Source: SG8-30 sp963695155
GTDB taxonomy: Bacteria > Pseudomonadota > Gammaproteobacteria > Steroidobacterales > Steroidobacteraceae
Direction: 5' to 3'
Length of the DNA: 64,000 nucleotides
NCBI GenBank assembly: GCA_963695155.1
Contig: CAVOGD010000002.1
Coordinates: forward strand, 62,001-126,000
Under the pieces are notes generated by a model. It had not been told where the DNA came from. It saw only the letters and a program-made list of their open reading frames with translations, and made no database searches. Every line of letters starts with the position of its first letter. The stretch's first letter is position 1. Positions 9,628 through 19,789 of this stretch are shown piece by piece. The translations under genes and the position numbers were made by a program.

Positions 9628-10728
9628 ATGGACTTGCACGCACTCAGGGACCGCCTCACCCACATCGATGCCGAACTGCTGCAACTCGTCGCCGAGCGAC
9701 AGCGGCTGTCGCAGGACATCGCGCGCGTAAAGAGCTCGACCGGCCATCCCACCCGCGATTTCGGGCGGGAGCGCGAGGTGATACTCCACGCGCGGTCCGT
9801 CGCCGGGCAACTGGGCGTGCCGCCCGCCATCGCCGAGCAGATCCTCAGGTTGCTGATACGGTCGTCGCTGACCAGCCAGGAACAGGCACGAGTGGCCGCC
9901 GAAGGCCTGGGCGCGGGCAGGAAGGCGTTGCTGATCGGCGGCGGCGGCAAGATGGGACGCTGGTTCGCCGACTACCTGGCGTCGCAGGGCTTCGCCATCG
10001 AGATCGCCGACCCGGCCGGAGCGGCGGCCGGCTACCCGCACATCGCCGACTGGACACAGTCGGCGCTGGACCATGAACTGGTGCTGGTGGCCACGCCGCT
10101 CGGTATCACCCGCGACGTGCTGATGGAACTGGCGCGCCGGCGGCCGCCGGGACTCGTGTTCGACATCGGCTCCCTCAAGACGCCGCTGCGCGCCGGCCTC
10201 GAGGCGCTGGTCGCCGCTGGCGTCAGGACGGCGTCGATCCACCCCATGTTCGGGCCGGACACCGAGCTGCTGTCGGGCCGCCACGTGCTGCACATCGACC
10301 TGGGCGATGCCAGGGCGGTGCGGGAGACGCAGGAACTGTTTGCCTCCACGATGGCCGAGCAGGTCGTCACGACGCTGGACGACCACGACCGCCTGATCGC
10401 CTACGTGCTGGGCCTCTCGCACGCCCTGAACATCGCCTTCTTCACGGCGCTGGCCGGCAGCGGTGAGGCAGCGCCGCGGCTGGCGCGGCTGTCGAGCACA
10501 ACCTTCGACGCACAGTTCGACGTGGCCGCCAGGGTGGCGGTCGAGAGCCCGGCGCTGTATTTCGAGATCCAGGCGCTCAACGAGCACGGCGCGGAATCGC
10601 TGCAGGCGCTGTCGGCGGCGGTGGCGAAGCTGCGGACCCTGGTCGAAACCGGCGATGCGGACGGCTTCGAGCAGCTCATGCTGCAGGGCCGCGCCTACGT
10701 CGCGGACCGCGTCGTGACGCGCGCTTGA
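9628..10728 (+). CDS. tyrA: bifunctional chorismate mutase / prephenate dehydrogenase
   Basis: TyrA converts chorismate to prephenate and then to 4-hydroxyphenylpyruvate with NAD, the tyrosine branch of aromatic synthesis. The first ~90 residues are an AroQ-type chorismate mutase (LRDRLTHIDAELLQLVAERQ; Arg and Lys in IARVKSSTG). Then come the NAD-binding LLIGGGGKMGRWFADYL and dehydrogenase motifs DIGSLKTPL and SIHPMFGPD. The fused 366-residue layout matches the gammaproteobacterial enzyme. The ATG at 9628 has AGGA eight bases upstream. Confidence 0.95.
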   Translation: MDLHALRDRLTHIDAELLQLVAERQRLSQDIARVKSSTGHPTRDFGREREVILHARSVAGQLGVPPAIAEQILRLLIRSSLTSQEQARVAAEGLGAGRKALLIGGGGKMGRWFADYLASQGFAIEIADPAGAAAGYPHIADWTQSALDHELVLVATPLGITRDVLMELARRRPPGLVFDIGSLKTPLRAGLEALVAAGVRTASIHPMFGPDTELLSGRHVLHIDLGDARAVRETQELFASTMAEQVVTTLDDHDRLIAYVLGLSHALNIAFFTALAGSGEAAPRLARLSSTTFDAQFDVAARVAVESPALYFEIQALNEHGAESLQALSAAVAKLRTLVETGDADGFEQLMLQGRAYVADRVVTRA

Positions 10729-10747
10729 GCAGCGCGCGTGCGATGCC

Positions 10748-12229
10748 TCACAGCTGCCGGGGCGTGACGAACACGGGGTTGGAGTAGAACCAGAGGTCGT
10801 CCCAGGGATTCTCGCCCGGCACGTCCGGTGCAGGTTCCAGCTCGCCGCCACTGGTGCCGCGCACGCGCAGGTACAACGGTTCGCGCACCTGCTGCAGCGT
10901 GACCTGCATGGTGCGGCACTCGCCCTCGACCTGCCATTGCCCCGGCGCGAAGCGCTGCAGCACGCGCGTCGTGGGGTTGCGGTCCGCGTTGCGGTCCGCC
11001 GCGCGGCCGAGCACCTGGCCGAGGATCAGGTCCACGCGCGCGACCGACGGGTTCTCGCCGCGGTGGTTGGGGCCGTCCGGGTCGCAGAAGCGGATGGTGA
11101 CCTGCACATCGGAGCCGGGCGCGATCTGCAGGTCGCCGCCGATCGCCGCCGAGGAGCCGCCGGCCGTGGCGGTCAGGTACAAGCCGGAGATCAGGTCGCC
11201 CGTGGTGACGAAGATCCGGCCGGCGCGGATGCCCGCCAGGATGTCGTCGTAGTTGCGCTCCGCATAGACGTAGGTCTTTGAATACTCCCCGGGCCAGAAG
11301 TCGGCGCCCCCCTGCGTGTAATGCAGGTGCGAATCCGAGTTCGCCGTGACCCACCAGCGCCGCCCCTCGCCCAGGAACGCGTCCCACAGGCCGCCCAGGC
11401 GCGCCGTCATCTGGTCGAAGCCGCCCATCGTCGGGTAGCGGTCGTAGCCGCCGCGGTTCCTCGCGCGCGTGGCCGAGCCGTCGGTGGCGAGCGCCATCGC
11501 CTGGTGTCCGGGCCCTCCCTCGATGCCGACGGCGACCTGCGGCGCGGTGTCGTTGCGGTCCCGCAGTTCGGCCGGCGTCTCGAGCCCGTACTCGCCCAGG
11601 CCGGTGGCCGAGCGCGCCGGGTGATTCGCGATGACCACCGGCTTGTGGTCCATGCGGTCCATGTATCGAAGCGCCTCCAGCATGCGCGACTCGGTGTCCC
11701 GCGAGGGGTCCTTCGGGTACGCCTCGAGCCGATCGAAGCGCGACTCCAGGTCGTGCAACTGCCGCGACTCGTCATGGCTGTGCGGGATGATCAGGCTGCT
11801 GTGGCCGGCGCCCGGCGCATTGAACTCCATGGCGTAGAACTGGATGACGCCGGGCACGCTGCGCCGGGACTCGAGGATTTCCGGGTACGCCAGCTCCAGG
11901 TTGAGCCTGGCGTGGTGGGGGCCGCCGTGGTCGGTGGACGCCATCCAGGCGAGGCCATGCTCGCCGGCCATCCGTGCATTGGTCGGAATCGGGTAGATGC
12001 CTTCGCCGCCGATCCGGGGCGCCGGCGGGTCCTGCCGCCTGTCCCATTCGACGCTGTATTGCGAATGAACGTGGTGATCGCCGGCCAGCCAGGTCCGCGT
12101 GTCGCCCGTCGCCGGTGCGGCCGGCCGGTGCGCAGCGCAACCCGCCAGCAGCAGCCAAACGCACGCCGCGCCGACGGCGCCGGCCCTCCAGTTCGCGAGG
12201 AAGCTCCGCACGGGCAAAGTCGCTGGCAT
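10748..12229 (-). CDS. PHP-domain phosphoesterase-like lipoprotein
   Basis: The 493-residue product starts with a lipoprotein signal ending in WLLLAGC (lipobox LAGC, about residues 27-30), so it is likely membrane-anchored outside the cytoplasm. The PHP metal-binding motif GDHHVHSQYS follows near residue 50, with further family features ASTDHGG, VVIANHPAR and NSDSHLHYTQGG. PHP domains hydrolyse phosphoesters using two or three metal ions; the substrate here is unknown. The start at 12229 lies 5 bases after the epimerase stop, so the two genes are probably co-expressed. A C-terminal beta-rich region of unknown role follows the PHP core. Confidence 0.82.
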   Translation of the reverse strand: MPATLPVRSFLANWRAGAVGAACVWLLLAGCAAHRPAAPATGDTRTWLAGDHHVHSQYSVEWDRRQDPPAPRIGGEGIYPIPTNARMAGEHGLAWMASTDHGGPHHARLNLELAYPEILESRRSVPGVIQFYAMEFNAPGAGHSSLIIPHSHDESRQLHDLESRFDRLEAYPKDPSRDTESRMLEALRYMDRMDHKPVVIANHPARSATGLGEYGLETPAELRDRNDTAPQVAVGIEGGPGHQAMALATDGSATRARNRGGYDRYPTMGGFDQMTARLGGLWDAFLGEGRRWWVTANSDSHLHYTQGGADFWPGEYSKTYVYAERNYDDILAGIRAGRIFVTTGDLISGLYLTATAGGSSAAIGGDLQIAPGSDVQVTIRFCDPDGPNHRGENPSVARVDLILGQVLGRAADRNADRNPTTRVLQRFAPGQWQVEGECRTMQVTLQQVREPLYLRVRGTSGGELEPAPDVPGENPWDDLWFYSNPVFVTPRQL

Positions 12230-12234
12230 CGACG

Positions 12235-13326
12235 CTAATCCGCCTGCGCCGTCGCCCAGGCCGCGAGCAGCCCGGCTTCGCGTTCCGCCGTCAGGCCCGA
12301 CCGCAGCGACTGCTGCCGCTCGTCCGGCCGCGTCGCATGCCACGCCAGCGTGTCGCGCACGGTGTCGTCGAGCGGCCGGATGCGCAGGCCCGCACGCTCC
12401 GCCCGGCCCGTGGCCGTCAGCGAGGCGCCGGCCTCCTCCCCGTCCAGCGGCGACCAGGGCGCGAAGCGCATTTCCTCGGGCTTCATCTGCGCCGACAGGA
12501 ACGCCTCCGGCAGCCAGGTCACCCGGGTTTCAGCGCCGGTGACCCGGCGCGCGCTGTCGAGCAACGCGCCCATGCTGAACTGGCGCGGCGCGGACACGGC
12601 ATTGAACGTCCCCACGACCTGGCGCTCGACGAGGTCCAGCATGAAATTCACGAGGTCGCGCACATCGACGACCTGGATCGGGTCGGCCGCGGTGCCGGGC
12701 GCGGCCATCTCGCCGCCGCGCGCAAAGCGCGCCGGCCAATAGGTGAAGCGGTCGGTGGGATCCAGCGGACCGACGATGTAACCGGGCCTGACGATCGCGC
12801 AGCGCGCCCCGAAGGCATCGCGCACGTGCCGCTCGCAGAGCGCCTTCATCGGTCCGTAGGTCTCGTTGGTGACTTCTTCGCGGTCCGGGTCGGCCAGCTC
12901 GCCGACCGGCGAATCCTCGTCGTTCGGTTGCGCGAAGCTCGCGTAGGCGGAGATGCTGGAGATGAACAGGCAGAAGCCGGCCTGCGGCGCCAGCAGCTGC
13001 GACGACATGCGCACGAACTTCGGGATGTAGCCCGTGTTGTCTATGACCGCGTCCCACCGGCGACCGCGCAACGCATCCAGCTCGCCCCTGCGGTCGCCGA
13101 TCAGCGTCTCCACGCCCGCGACATGCGCATCGCGGCGGCCACGGTTGAAGTGCGTGACCGTGAAGCCCCGCCCGAGCGCCAGTTCGGTCAGGTGCGGGCC
13201 GATGAAGCCGGTCCCGCCCAGGATCAGCAGCGTTCGCGGCGTCGCGGCGGTGGTCAACGGACCGGCCGCCAGGCCGGCGGCGATCCCGGCGGCGGCGCGC
13301 AGTACGGAACGACGGGTCGTGTTCAT
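12235..13326 (-). CDS. NAD-dependent epimerase/dehydratase family protein with Tat signal
   Basis: A twin-arginine leader (TTRRSVLRAAAGIAAGLAAG) is followed by an extended SDR fold: the NAD-binding ILGGTGFIGPHL near residue 35, ISSISAYA, and the catalytic pair in TYGPMKALCE (Tyr-x3-Lys). The 363-residue enzyme probably acts outside the cytoplasm on a nucleotide- or isoprenoid-linked sugar or similar substrate; the exact reaction cannot be read. Export of a folded NAD enzyme fits the Tat leader. It is transcribed upstream of the PHP lipoprotein with a 5-base gap. Confidence 0.85.
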   Translation of the reverse strand: MNTTRRSVLRAAAGIAAGLAAGPLTTAATPRTLLILGGTGFIGPHLTELALGRGFTVTHFNRGRRDAHVAGVETLIGDRRGELDALRGRRWDAVIDNTGYIPKFVRMSSQLLAPQAGFCLFISSISAYASFAQPNDEDSPVGELADPDREEVTNETYGPMKALCERHVRDAFGARCAIVRPGYIVGPLDPTDRFTYWPARFARGGEMAAPGTAADPIQVVDVRDLVNFMLDLVERQVVGTFNAVSAPRQFSMGALLDSARRVTGAETRVTWLPEAFLSAQMKPEEMRFAPWSPLDGEEAGASLTATGRAERAGLRIRPLDDTVRDTLAWHATRPDERQQSLRSGLTAEREAGLLAAWATAQAD

Positions 13327-13437
13327 GGGTTGGCCTTTCCGCGCGAGGGTTGCCGCGCTGGCAGGGTGCCGAAACGTCCAGTGGTTGCGCCATTGTGCGG
13401 CATACTGTTCGCCACCGCACGCGCCGCCATCGCCCGC

Positions 13438-14022
13438 ATGATTGCGCCAGGACCATACCGCCACCTGCCCAACGCCATCAGCATCGCGCGCTGCCTGGCG
13501 GCACCGCTGCTGGTGGGCCTGGCGGTGACCGGCCTGGAAACGGCATTCGCCTGGCTGCTGGTGGCGGCGCTGTTTTCGGACCTGCTGGACGGGTGGATCG
13601 CCCGCCGTTTTCAGCTCGAATCCGGCCTCGGGGCCTGGCTCGACTCGGTGGCGGACGTGCTCGTGATCCTGGCGGCGCTGTTCGGCGCCTGGACGCTGCA
13701 TCGCGAGGTCTTCACGGACCATCCGCTGGCGCTGGGGCTGTTCGCGGGGGCGGGCCTGGTCGAGTACCTCGCAGCGCTGGTCCGTTACGGCCGGCTGTCG
13801 AGTTTCCACACCACCTTGTCGAAGATCGCCGGCTACCTGCTGAGCGTCTACGTCTGCGTGCTGTTCGTCTTCGGCCACCACGCCTGGCTCCTGTACCTCG
13901 CCACCGGCACCAGCGTACTGGCGAACTGCGAGGAGTACGTGCTGCTGGCGCTGCTGCGGGAATGGCGGTCGGACGTGGGCGGGCTGCGGAAGGTATTGAA
14001 GGAGCGGCGCAGCACGGCCTGA
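13438..14022 (+). CDS. CDP-alcohol phosphatidyltransferase family protein
   Basis: This 194-residue integral membrane protein carries the full CDP-alcohol phosphotransferase motif D-x2-DG-x2-AR-x8-G-x3-D-x3-D, seen as DLLDGWIARR then GAWLDSVAD around residues 46-71. Such enzymes swap CMP for an alcohol on CDP-diacylglycerol, as in phosphatidylglycerophosphate or phosphatidylinositol-phosphate synthesis. About five hydrophobic segments are visible. The acceptor alcohol is unknown. A CATACT box at 13401-13406 may be its -10. The start at 13438 lacks a clear ribosome site. Confidence 0.85.
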   Translation: MIAPGPYRHLPNAISIARCLAAPLLVGLAVTGLETAFAWLLVAALFSDLLDGWIARRFQLESGLGAWLDSVADVLVILAALFGAWTLHREVFTDHPLALGLFAGAGLVEYLAALVRYGRLSSFHTTLSKIAGYLLSVYVCVLFVFGHHAWLLYLATGTSVLANCEEYVLLALLREWRSDVGGLRKVLKERRSTA

Positions 14023-14065
14023 TGCCGATCGCCCCGCCGGACCGGGCCGCGGTCCCCGCGACCGG

Positions 14066-14074
14066 TGCTATGCT
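14066..14074 (+). promoter_or_regulatory. extended -10 promoter element for the FAD oxidase
   Basis: TGC followed by TATGCT (14069-14074) forms an extended -10 element, 39 bases before the ATG at 14114; no good -35 is present. A similar TGC-TACGCT precedes the M48 peptidase at 51528-51536. Confidence 0.4.
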
Positions 14075-14113
14075 CCCACGCGGCGAACAATCAGGTTCCC
14101 GGGGGGGATAACC

Positions 14114-15617
14114 ATGAATAGACGTCAATTCTGCCGCGCGTCCGTGGCGGCTGCAGTCGCTGCATCGCTGTCATCCGGTCGTGCGCTGGCCGCCGTGCAA
14201 CAGGGCTCCACGCCCGTGTCCGATGTCATTCCGGCCGTGACCGGGGGCGGCGCCGCGACCGGCATCGAGCGGGCCGCGCTGCTCGACCTCAAGAGTCGCC
14301 TGCGCGGCGCGCTGCTGTTGCCGGGCGAGCCCGGTTACGACGACCTCACGCCGCGTGTTGAACGCGGTGATAGACAAGCATCCCGCGCTGATCGTACGGC
14401 CCAGCGGCGTGGCGGACATCCAGGCGGCCGTGCGCTTTGCCGGCGAGCGCGACCTGCTGCTCGCGGTGAAGTGCGGCGGCCACAGCTTCTCCGGCAAGTC
14501 CACCTGCCAGGGCGGCATGCAGATCGACCTGTCCAGCTTCCGTCACGTGCGCGCCGATCCGCTGGCACGGCGGGTCTGGGTCGCCGGCGGCAGCCTGCTG
14601 GGCGAGATCGATCACGAGTCCATGGCGTTCGGCCTGGCCACCACCGCCGGCACCGTGTCGCACACGGGCGTCGGCGGCCTGACGCTGGGCGCCGGTTTCG
14701 GGCGGCTGGCGCGGCGCTTCGGGCTGGCGCTCGACAACGTGCTGGCCGCCGACGTGGTCACCGCCGACGGGCGGCTGTTGCACGCCAGCGCCGACGAGAA
14801 TGCCGACCTGTACTGGGGCATCCGCGGCGGCGGCGGCAATTTCGGCGTCGTCAGTTCGTTCGAGTTCCGGCTGCATCCCATGCAGCAGCAGGTCGTCGGC
14901 GGCGACCTGGTCTTCCCGATTTCGCGGGCGCGCGAACTGCTCGACTTCTACGCCGACTACAGCATGGGCGCGCCGGACGACCTGTACGTGGACGCGATCA
15001 TGGCGGCGTCACCGGGCGGCCAGGGCGGCGTGTTCATGTTCAACGTCTGCTATTCCGGGCCGGCCGCGCAGGCCGGGCAGGCGCTCGCGCCGCTGCGCAA
15101 GCTTGGCGCCCCGCTGGCGGACGGGATCAAGGCGGTCGATTACGTGGCCATCCAGAAGTCGCACGACCGGACCGACCCGCGCAACGAGGGATCCTATTTG
15201 AAGTCCGGCTTCATCCGCGGCTTCGACCCGCGCATGCTGGCCACGCTGATGGATGGCTTCGAGCCGCACCCCGAGCGCAGCACGGTCGTGTTCTTCCAGC
15301 AGTCGGGCGGCGCGATCGGCCGGGTGGCAGCCGACGCCACGGCCTTCCCGCACCGGCACGCCGTCGGCAACATGTTCACGGTCGTTTCCTGGCCGGCCGA
15401 TCGCGACGGGACGCCGCATGTCCGCTACGTGAAGGACTACTGGAGCACGCTGGAACCGTACACCGACGGCTACTACACGAACGAGGTCGCCGACGAGGGA
15501 CAGGGGCGGATCGACGCCAATTACCAGGGCAACTTCGCGCGATTGCGTACGCTGAAGAAGAAGTACGACCCGGGCAACCTGTTCAGGCTCAACGCCAACG
15601 TGCCGCCGGCTGCCTGA
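14114..15617 (+). pseudogene. Tat-exported FAD-linked (berberine-bridge-type) oxidase, frame broken near 14344
   Basis: The first frame gives a twin-arginine leader (MNRRQFCRASVAAAVAASLS) and runs to GYDDL; the rest of the enzyme is in the next frame. Removing one C at 14344-14345 gives GYDDSRRVLNAVIDKHP, the family consensus, so the gene is one base from intact. The second part has the FAD-binding KCGGHSFSG (a likely covalent His), GVGGLTLGAGFGRLARRFG, GGGGNFGVVSSFEF and the C-terminal YDPGNLFRLNANV. The site that holds the second flavin-linking Cys in bicovalent members is SHTGVGG, so one covalent link is expected. Substrate unknown. The cause may be a sequencing insertion. Confidence 0.82.
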
Positions 15618-15669
15618 CGCGGCAGCCCTTGCGCGCGGGCCGGATGCGCGGCGGCGCCGACGTCGCCGC

Positions 15670-16684
15670 TCAGTCCGTGCCGACGGCCGGCAGGATGACG
15701 ACGCGACCGCCGTCGAGTTGCGCGCGCAGCCGGGTCGTGTCCATGACGGCCTGCAGCGCCTGGTCCGGCATCAGTCCGGCGACCGAGCCGCTGAGCCGCA
15801 CGCGCGCCGCCTCGGCCGCGACCTCGGGCGTCGCGTAGTCGATGCGCAGCCCGAGTTCGCGACCGGCCCACGCAAGGAAATCGGAGCAGTGTCCGCCCAT
15901 CGATATCGAAGCTCGGCGCCGTCGCGGCCGCCCAGTCCCAGCTCGCCCCGTGGATGGCCGTCTCGCTGCGGGTGAGCCGGCCCGCCGGGCCGATCGCCAG
16001 CTGCTCGCCGGCCCGGCCCTCGGCCAGGACCTCGTCCTGCCGCAGGAGTTCCACGCTTCCCTCGCGCACGCGAACGGTCACGTCCCGGCCGGCCAGCCGA
16101 ACTTCGTACTGGGTCCCGACGTGACGCACGTCGCCGGCCGGCGTGGCGACCCGCAGGTCGGCCGCCGGACTGCCGGCGGCGCCGGTGTCCACGTACAGCG
16201 CCCCCTGCTCGATGCCGACATGCCCGACCTCGCCCATCGCGACCCGGGTGGCATGGTCGAGCCGCAAGGACAGGCCGTTGGTCAGTTGCAGCGCGCCGCG
16301 GGCCTGCGGACCCGTCGCCAGCCGCTGGCCGGTGCGCAGGGCCGCGCCGTCCGCCAGCGGGCGCCACCGGCCGATCCAGCCGTCCGCCACGCGCAGCTCG
16401 CCATGCGCCACGGCAACGGTCGCGATCACGGGCGCGGGTTCGCGCAGCAGCGACGTCGCCAGGACTGCGCCCACGGCCACCAGCGCCACGCCGGCCGCCA
16501 GCGACAGCGTCATGCGCCGCCGCCGCACACGCGCCTCCGACACGATGCCGCGCCACTCCGCCCGCAGCTCCTCCCGCAGCTCACGCTCGACGTCGGCGGG
16601 CGGCTCGACGCGCGGTGAGGCCGCGCGCAGCAGGCGCTCAACGGCCTGTTGCTCGTCGTCGGTCCCCGTTGGCCACTCAGTCAT
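15670..16684 (-). pseudogene. FecR-type anti-sigma/regulator with C-terminal STN-like domain, frame broken near 15886
   Basis: The N-terminal ~70 residues are cytoplasmic, followed by a membrane helix (TLSLAAGVALVAVGAVLATS) and a FecR periplasmic domain with GELRVADGWIG, QGALYVDTG and HVGTQYEVRLAG. The last ~75 residues (SDFLAWAGRELGLRIDYATP onward) lie in another frame and form an STN-like secretin/TonB short domain; removing one base near 15886 joins them as DIDGRTLSDFLAWAG. FecR proteins bind the signalling domain of a TonB-dependent receptor and control an ECF sigma factor. The start at 16684 has GAGGAGG upstream and lies 9 bases after the sigma gene. Confidence 0.82.
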
Positions 16685-16693
16685 GATCCCTCC

Positions 16694-17305
16694 TCACCGA
16701 TCCAGTCCGTCGACGATGTCGCGCACCGCCGTGCCGAGCACCTGTTCGACGGCCTCACGGAACGCAGCGCGGGCGCGCGCCAGCAAGGACTGCGCCGCGG
16801 CATGGCCGACGCCGAGCCGCCGGCCGACTTCTTCCACCGAGTGTCCCTCCATGTACTTCCAGGCGAGCGCATCGCCATAGCGGTGCGGCAGCCGGTCGAG
16901 GATGGAATGCACGGCATCCAGCAGTTCGTTGCGGCTGTAGGTTTCCAGCAGGTCGTATTCCTGCGGCGCTTCGACGGCCTCGATCGCCGCGCGCAGCCCG
17001 GGACGATCGTCGATGCGCACCACGTTGTCCGTGTGCCGGCGGTTGGCCCGGATGTAATCCACGATCTCGTGGCGGCAGATCTGGCAGATCCAGGTGAACA
17101 GCGCGGCCTGGCCGCGATAGCCCGCCAGCTGCCGCATCGCCTTGGCCAGCGTCGAATGCACCACCTCGCGCGCCGCCTCGACGTCGCCGCCCAGTCGCGG
17201 CAGCGCAAAGCGGTAGACGCGCGCGAAGTGCGCGTCGAAGAACGCGTCGAATGCGCGCTCGTCGCCCGCGAGCATCCGCCGGATCAGTTGCGCCTCGTCG
17301 ATCAC
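16694..17305 (-). CDS. ECF-family RNA polymerase sigma factor
   Basis: This 203-residue protein has sigma region 2 (FDAFFDAHFARVYRFALPRL, then FTWICQICRHEIVDY) and region 4 (LPHRYGDALAWKYMEGHSV, then VGRRLGVGHAAAQSLLARAR, the -35-binding helix-turn-helix). It lacks sigma regions 1 and 3, as ECF factors do. The adjacent FecR-like gene is its probable anti-sigma partner. A GTG at 17305 is used as start. By analogy with FecI/FecR it would respond to the TonB-dependent receptor encoded at 21891-24400; this is inference. Confidence 0.9.
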   Translation of the reverse strand: MIDEAQLIRRMLAGDERAFDAFFDAHFARVYRFALPRLGGDVEAAREVVHSTLAKAMRQLAGYRGQAALFTWICQICRHEIVDYIRANRRHTDNVVRIDDRPGLRAAIEAVEAPQEYDLLETYSRNELLDAVHSILDRLPHRYGDALAWKYMEGHSVEEVGRRLGVGHAAAQSLLARARAAFREAVEQVLGTAVRDIVDGLDR

Positions 17306-17361
17306 GGTCCGTTTCGCCCTCCGTGGTCAGGCCATGCCTGCCGCGCCCGCCGCACCTGGCC

Positions 17362-18145
17362 TCAATCACGGCCGCTGTCCGCCCCGGCCCATCTTACGCC
17401 GGCCGTGCCGGCGGCCGCCGGCCGCGCATCGCGCAGCGACGACGGCATGAGCAGCAGGCGATAGAAGCCCAGCACCATGAACCAGGCGATCGCCAGGCTG
17501 GTGAGGTCGTGCGACAGGAAGTGCGCGCCGCGCGCCTGCTGGCCGAACGAGAAGACGCCGCCGAACAGCAGCGCTGCGGCCAGCGCAACGTACGCCCACC
17601 GGCGGCGGCGATCGCGAAGCAGGAAATACACGCACAGCCACGCGAAGGCCGACGACGCGTGCGAGCCCGGAAAGCAGCGGGCGCGGTCCGACACGCCGCT
17701 GCGGTCGCCCAGCAGTCCGACGTACGGTTCGCTGCCACCGTAATGCTGCAGGTTCCATGGGCAGTCGACGCGGGTGACCTGCTTCAGCGAGCCCACCAGC
17801 GCCGGCACCAGCACCAGCGACAGCGCCACAAAGGCGGCCCGTGCGGCGCAGGTGCCGCCAGCGCGGCTGCACGAACGTGGCCACGAGCAGCGCGAGCGAC
17901 ACGACGGCGCCGGCCTGCACCAGGCGGCGTCCGCCGCTGTGGATCAGGTCCTTCGCCCACCACGAACCGGCGCCGATGAAGCGCCCGGCCTCCCAGTCGA
18001 AGAACAGGGCGTCGGCGATCCGCAGGTCCGCACCGCTCAGCAGGATGACGGCCAGCCCCGCGGCGAACGCGACGGCTGGAAGGACCGCGTGCGCAAGCCA
18101 GAACCGGCGTGCGGCCGCGTCACCGGGTTCGCCGTGGCCGTTCAC
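17362..18145 (-). pseudogene. PAP2-family membrane phosphatase, frame broken near 17839
   Basis: The two halves lie in different frames. The N-terminal part (GTG at 18145, with GGAGG in the end of the upstream gene) has membrane helices and runs to PRWRHLRRTG. The rest carries the PAP2 motifs: KQVTRVDCPW, CFPGSHASSAFAW (the central Ser-His) and ARGAHFLSHDLTSL (catalytic His). Removing one C of the run at 17838-17840 joins them as RTAAFVALSLVLVP. PAP2 enzymes remove phosphate from lipid phosphates such as undecaprenyl pyrophosphate or phosphatidate at the periplasmic face. The gene follows the Omp85-like gene by 4 bases. Confidence 0.8.
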
Positions 18146-18149
18146 CGGT

Positions 18150-19772
18150 TCAGAACCTCCGCTGGGTCTGCACCAGGAACTGCACGTTGCTGATGGAGCG
18201 GTCGCCATCGAGCGGGAACGCGACATCCAGGTGCAGCACGTTGCCCAGCGCCGTGCGGTTGTTGCCGAGCCGCAGCCCGAACCCGACGTCCTTCAGCAGT
18301 CCCAGCCGGTCCGGTGGCGCGAGGCCGGCGTCGCCCCACACGCGGCCGGCGTCGAAGAAGACCGCGGCCCCGACGTCCAGCAGGCTGAACAGGCTCCAGC
18401 CGCTGTAGAAGCGCTCTTCCAGCGTGAGCAGCGCACGGCTCTCGCCGTGCTGGTAACGCAGCGGATAGCCGCGCAGCCCGCTGTCGCCGCCCAGCGTCAG
18501 GCCATGGTCCGCATCCAGTGCGTGTCCCAGGTCGCCCTTCAGCCCGGCGAAGAAAGTCGTGCGCGGGCTGGTGCGCCAGTGGTAGCGCAGCCCGCCCGAC
18601 AGCAGCGTGTCCCGCAGCGTCCCGTCCTCGAGCCGGCCGCCCAGCGCACCGTCCACGAACAGCGATCGTCCCGGCGCCAGCCGGAAGCCAGTGCTGGCCT
18701 GCGCGCGCAGGATAGCGGCGCTGCGGTCCGCGCCGAAGGCCGGCGCCGAATATCCCAGCTCCAGCAGGTAGTGCGTACCGAAAGCCAGGTCCTCCGTGCG
18801 CGCGATCTGGTCGAGGTCCTGCGTCGTATCGAAGTCATCCTGCACGGCTTCATAACGCAGGTACGGATACGAGAGCAGCCGGTCCTGGGGCAGGAACGAC
18901 GGCGGCACGGAGTCGTCCAGCAGCGAAAACGTTGACTCGTCCCGGCGCATGCCGCCGCCCCAGCGCCGGGTCCAGCCCTGCCGCAGGCCTGCGGACCAGC
19001 CGTAGTACACATCAACGAACTGCCGGTCGCGGGCGTACTCCGCGACCTCTTCACCCAGTGAGTACACCGTATCGGTGCCGCGGCTGCGGCTGGCCGCGAC
19101 CCCCGCCGCCCAGTGCGAATCGAGTGCGTAGAACGGCCGCTCGAGCGCCACCAGGTAGCCGTCGCCGTCGTCGCTGTCGGTCAGCGACAGGCTGCTGGTC
19201 CAGCGCGTGCCCAGCAGGTTCGGGTCGTGCCAGCGCAATGAGTAGGAGCTGCGGTCGACGTCGTGCCCGTACTCCAGGGCCAGCTGCTTGCCGTAACCGA
19301 ACAGGTTCAGTTCCTCGAAGGACAGGCTGGTGTCGTTGACGCCGCCGGCGCGGCCGTACGACAGCCCCGGATTCATCGTCCAGACGTCGTGCGTCGTCAC
19401 CTCGACATCCACCACCCCGTCCCGCCAGGCCACCGGCTCGATGCGCGGCTCGCGAACGAAACGCAGATCCCGCAGGGCACGTTCGGTCTCGTCGAGGATG
19501 CGGCGCGAGTACAGGTCGCCTTCCGCGAAGAGCAACTGGGCCCGTATCGTCGACTCGCGCGTGTCGCGGTGCAGCCGGTCGGCGAGCCGGAACAGTGCCT
19601 TGTTCTCGTCGGGCGCGAAGATCTCCTGCGGCCGGACGATGATCGCGCCGATGCGTGCGCCCTGCGCCTCCAGCTCCTGGTCGCCGGGCACGCCGTCGGC
19701 CGCCTGTCCGGCCGGCGCCAGCACGCAGGCGAACAGCCAGGCCGCGATGCTGCCCCGGATGGAACGGCCCAT
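18150..19772 (-). CDS. outer-membrane Omp85/BamA-like surface antigen (D15) protein
   Basis: A signal peptide (MGRSIRGSIAAWLFACVLAP) is followed by a POTRA-like segment (GDLYSRRILDETERALRDLR) and a predicted 16-strand-type beta-barrel. The latter includes SLSFEELNLFGYGKQL and the barrel motif GGDSGLRGYPLRYQHGES, and ends in a terminal aromatic (QTQRRF). Such proteins insert or translocate other outer-membrane or secreted proteins. At about 540 residues it has fewer POTRA repeats than BamA, closer to TamA or two-partner transporters. ATG at 19772 has GGAG six bases upstream; a GTG at 19793 overlaps the sulfatase stop and is an alternative. Partner unknown. Confidence 0.85.
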   Translation of the reverse strand: MGRSIRGSIAAWLFACVLAPAGQAADGVPGDQELEAQGARIGAIIVRPQEIFAPDENKALFRLADRLHRDTRESTIRAQLLFAEGDLYSRRILDETERALRDLRFVREPRIEPVAWRDGVVDVEVTTHDVWTMNPGLSYGRAGGVNDTSLSFEELNLFGYGKQLALEYGHDVDRSSYSLRWHDPNLLGTRWTSSLSLTDSDDGDGYLVALERPFYALDSHWAAGVAASRSRGTDTVYSLGEEVAEYARDRQFVDVYYGWSAGLRQGWTRRWGGGMRRDESTFSLLDDSVPPSFLPQDRLLSYPYLRYEAVQDDFDTTQDLDQIARTEDLAFGTHYLLELGYSAPAFGADRSAAILRAQASTGFRLAPGRSLFVDGALGGRLEDGTLRDTLLSGGLRYHWRTSPRTTFFAGLKGDLGHALDADHGLTLGGDSGLRGYPLRYQHGESRALLTLEERFYSGWSLFSLLDVGAAVFFDAGRVWGDAGLAPPDRLGLLKDVGFGLRLGNNRTALGNVLHLDVAFPLDGDRSISNVQFLVQTQRRF

Positions 19773-19789
19773 GCACTGCTCCGGTTGGT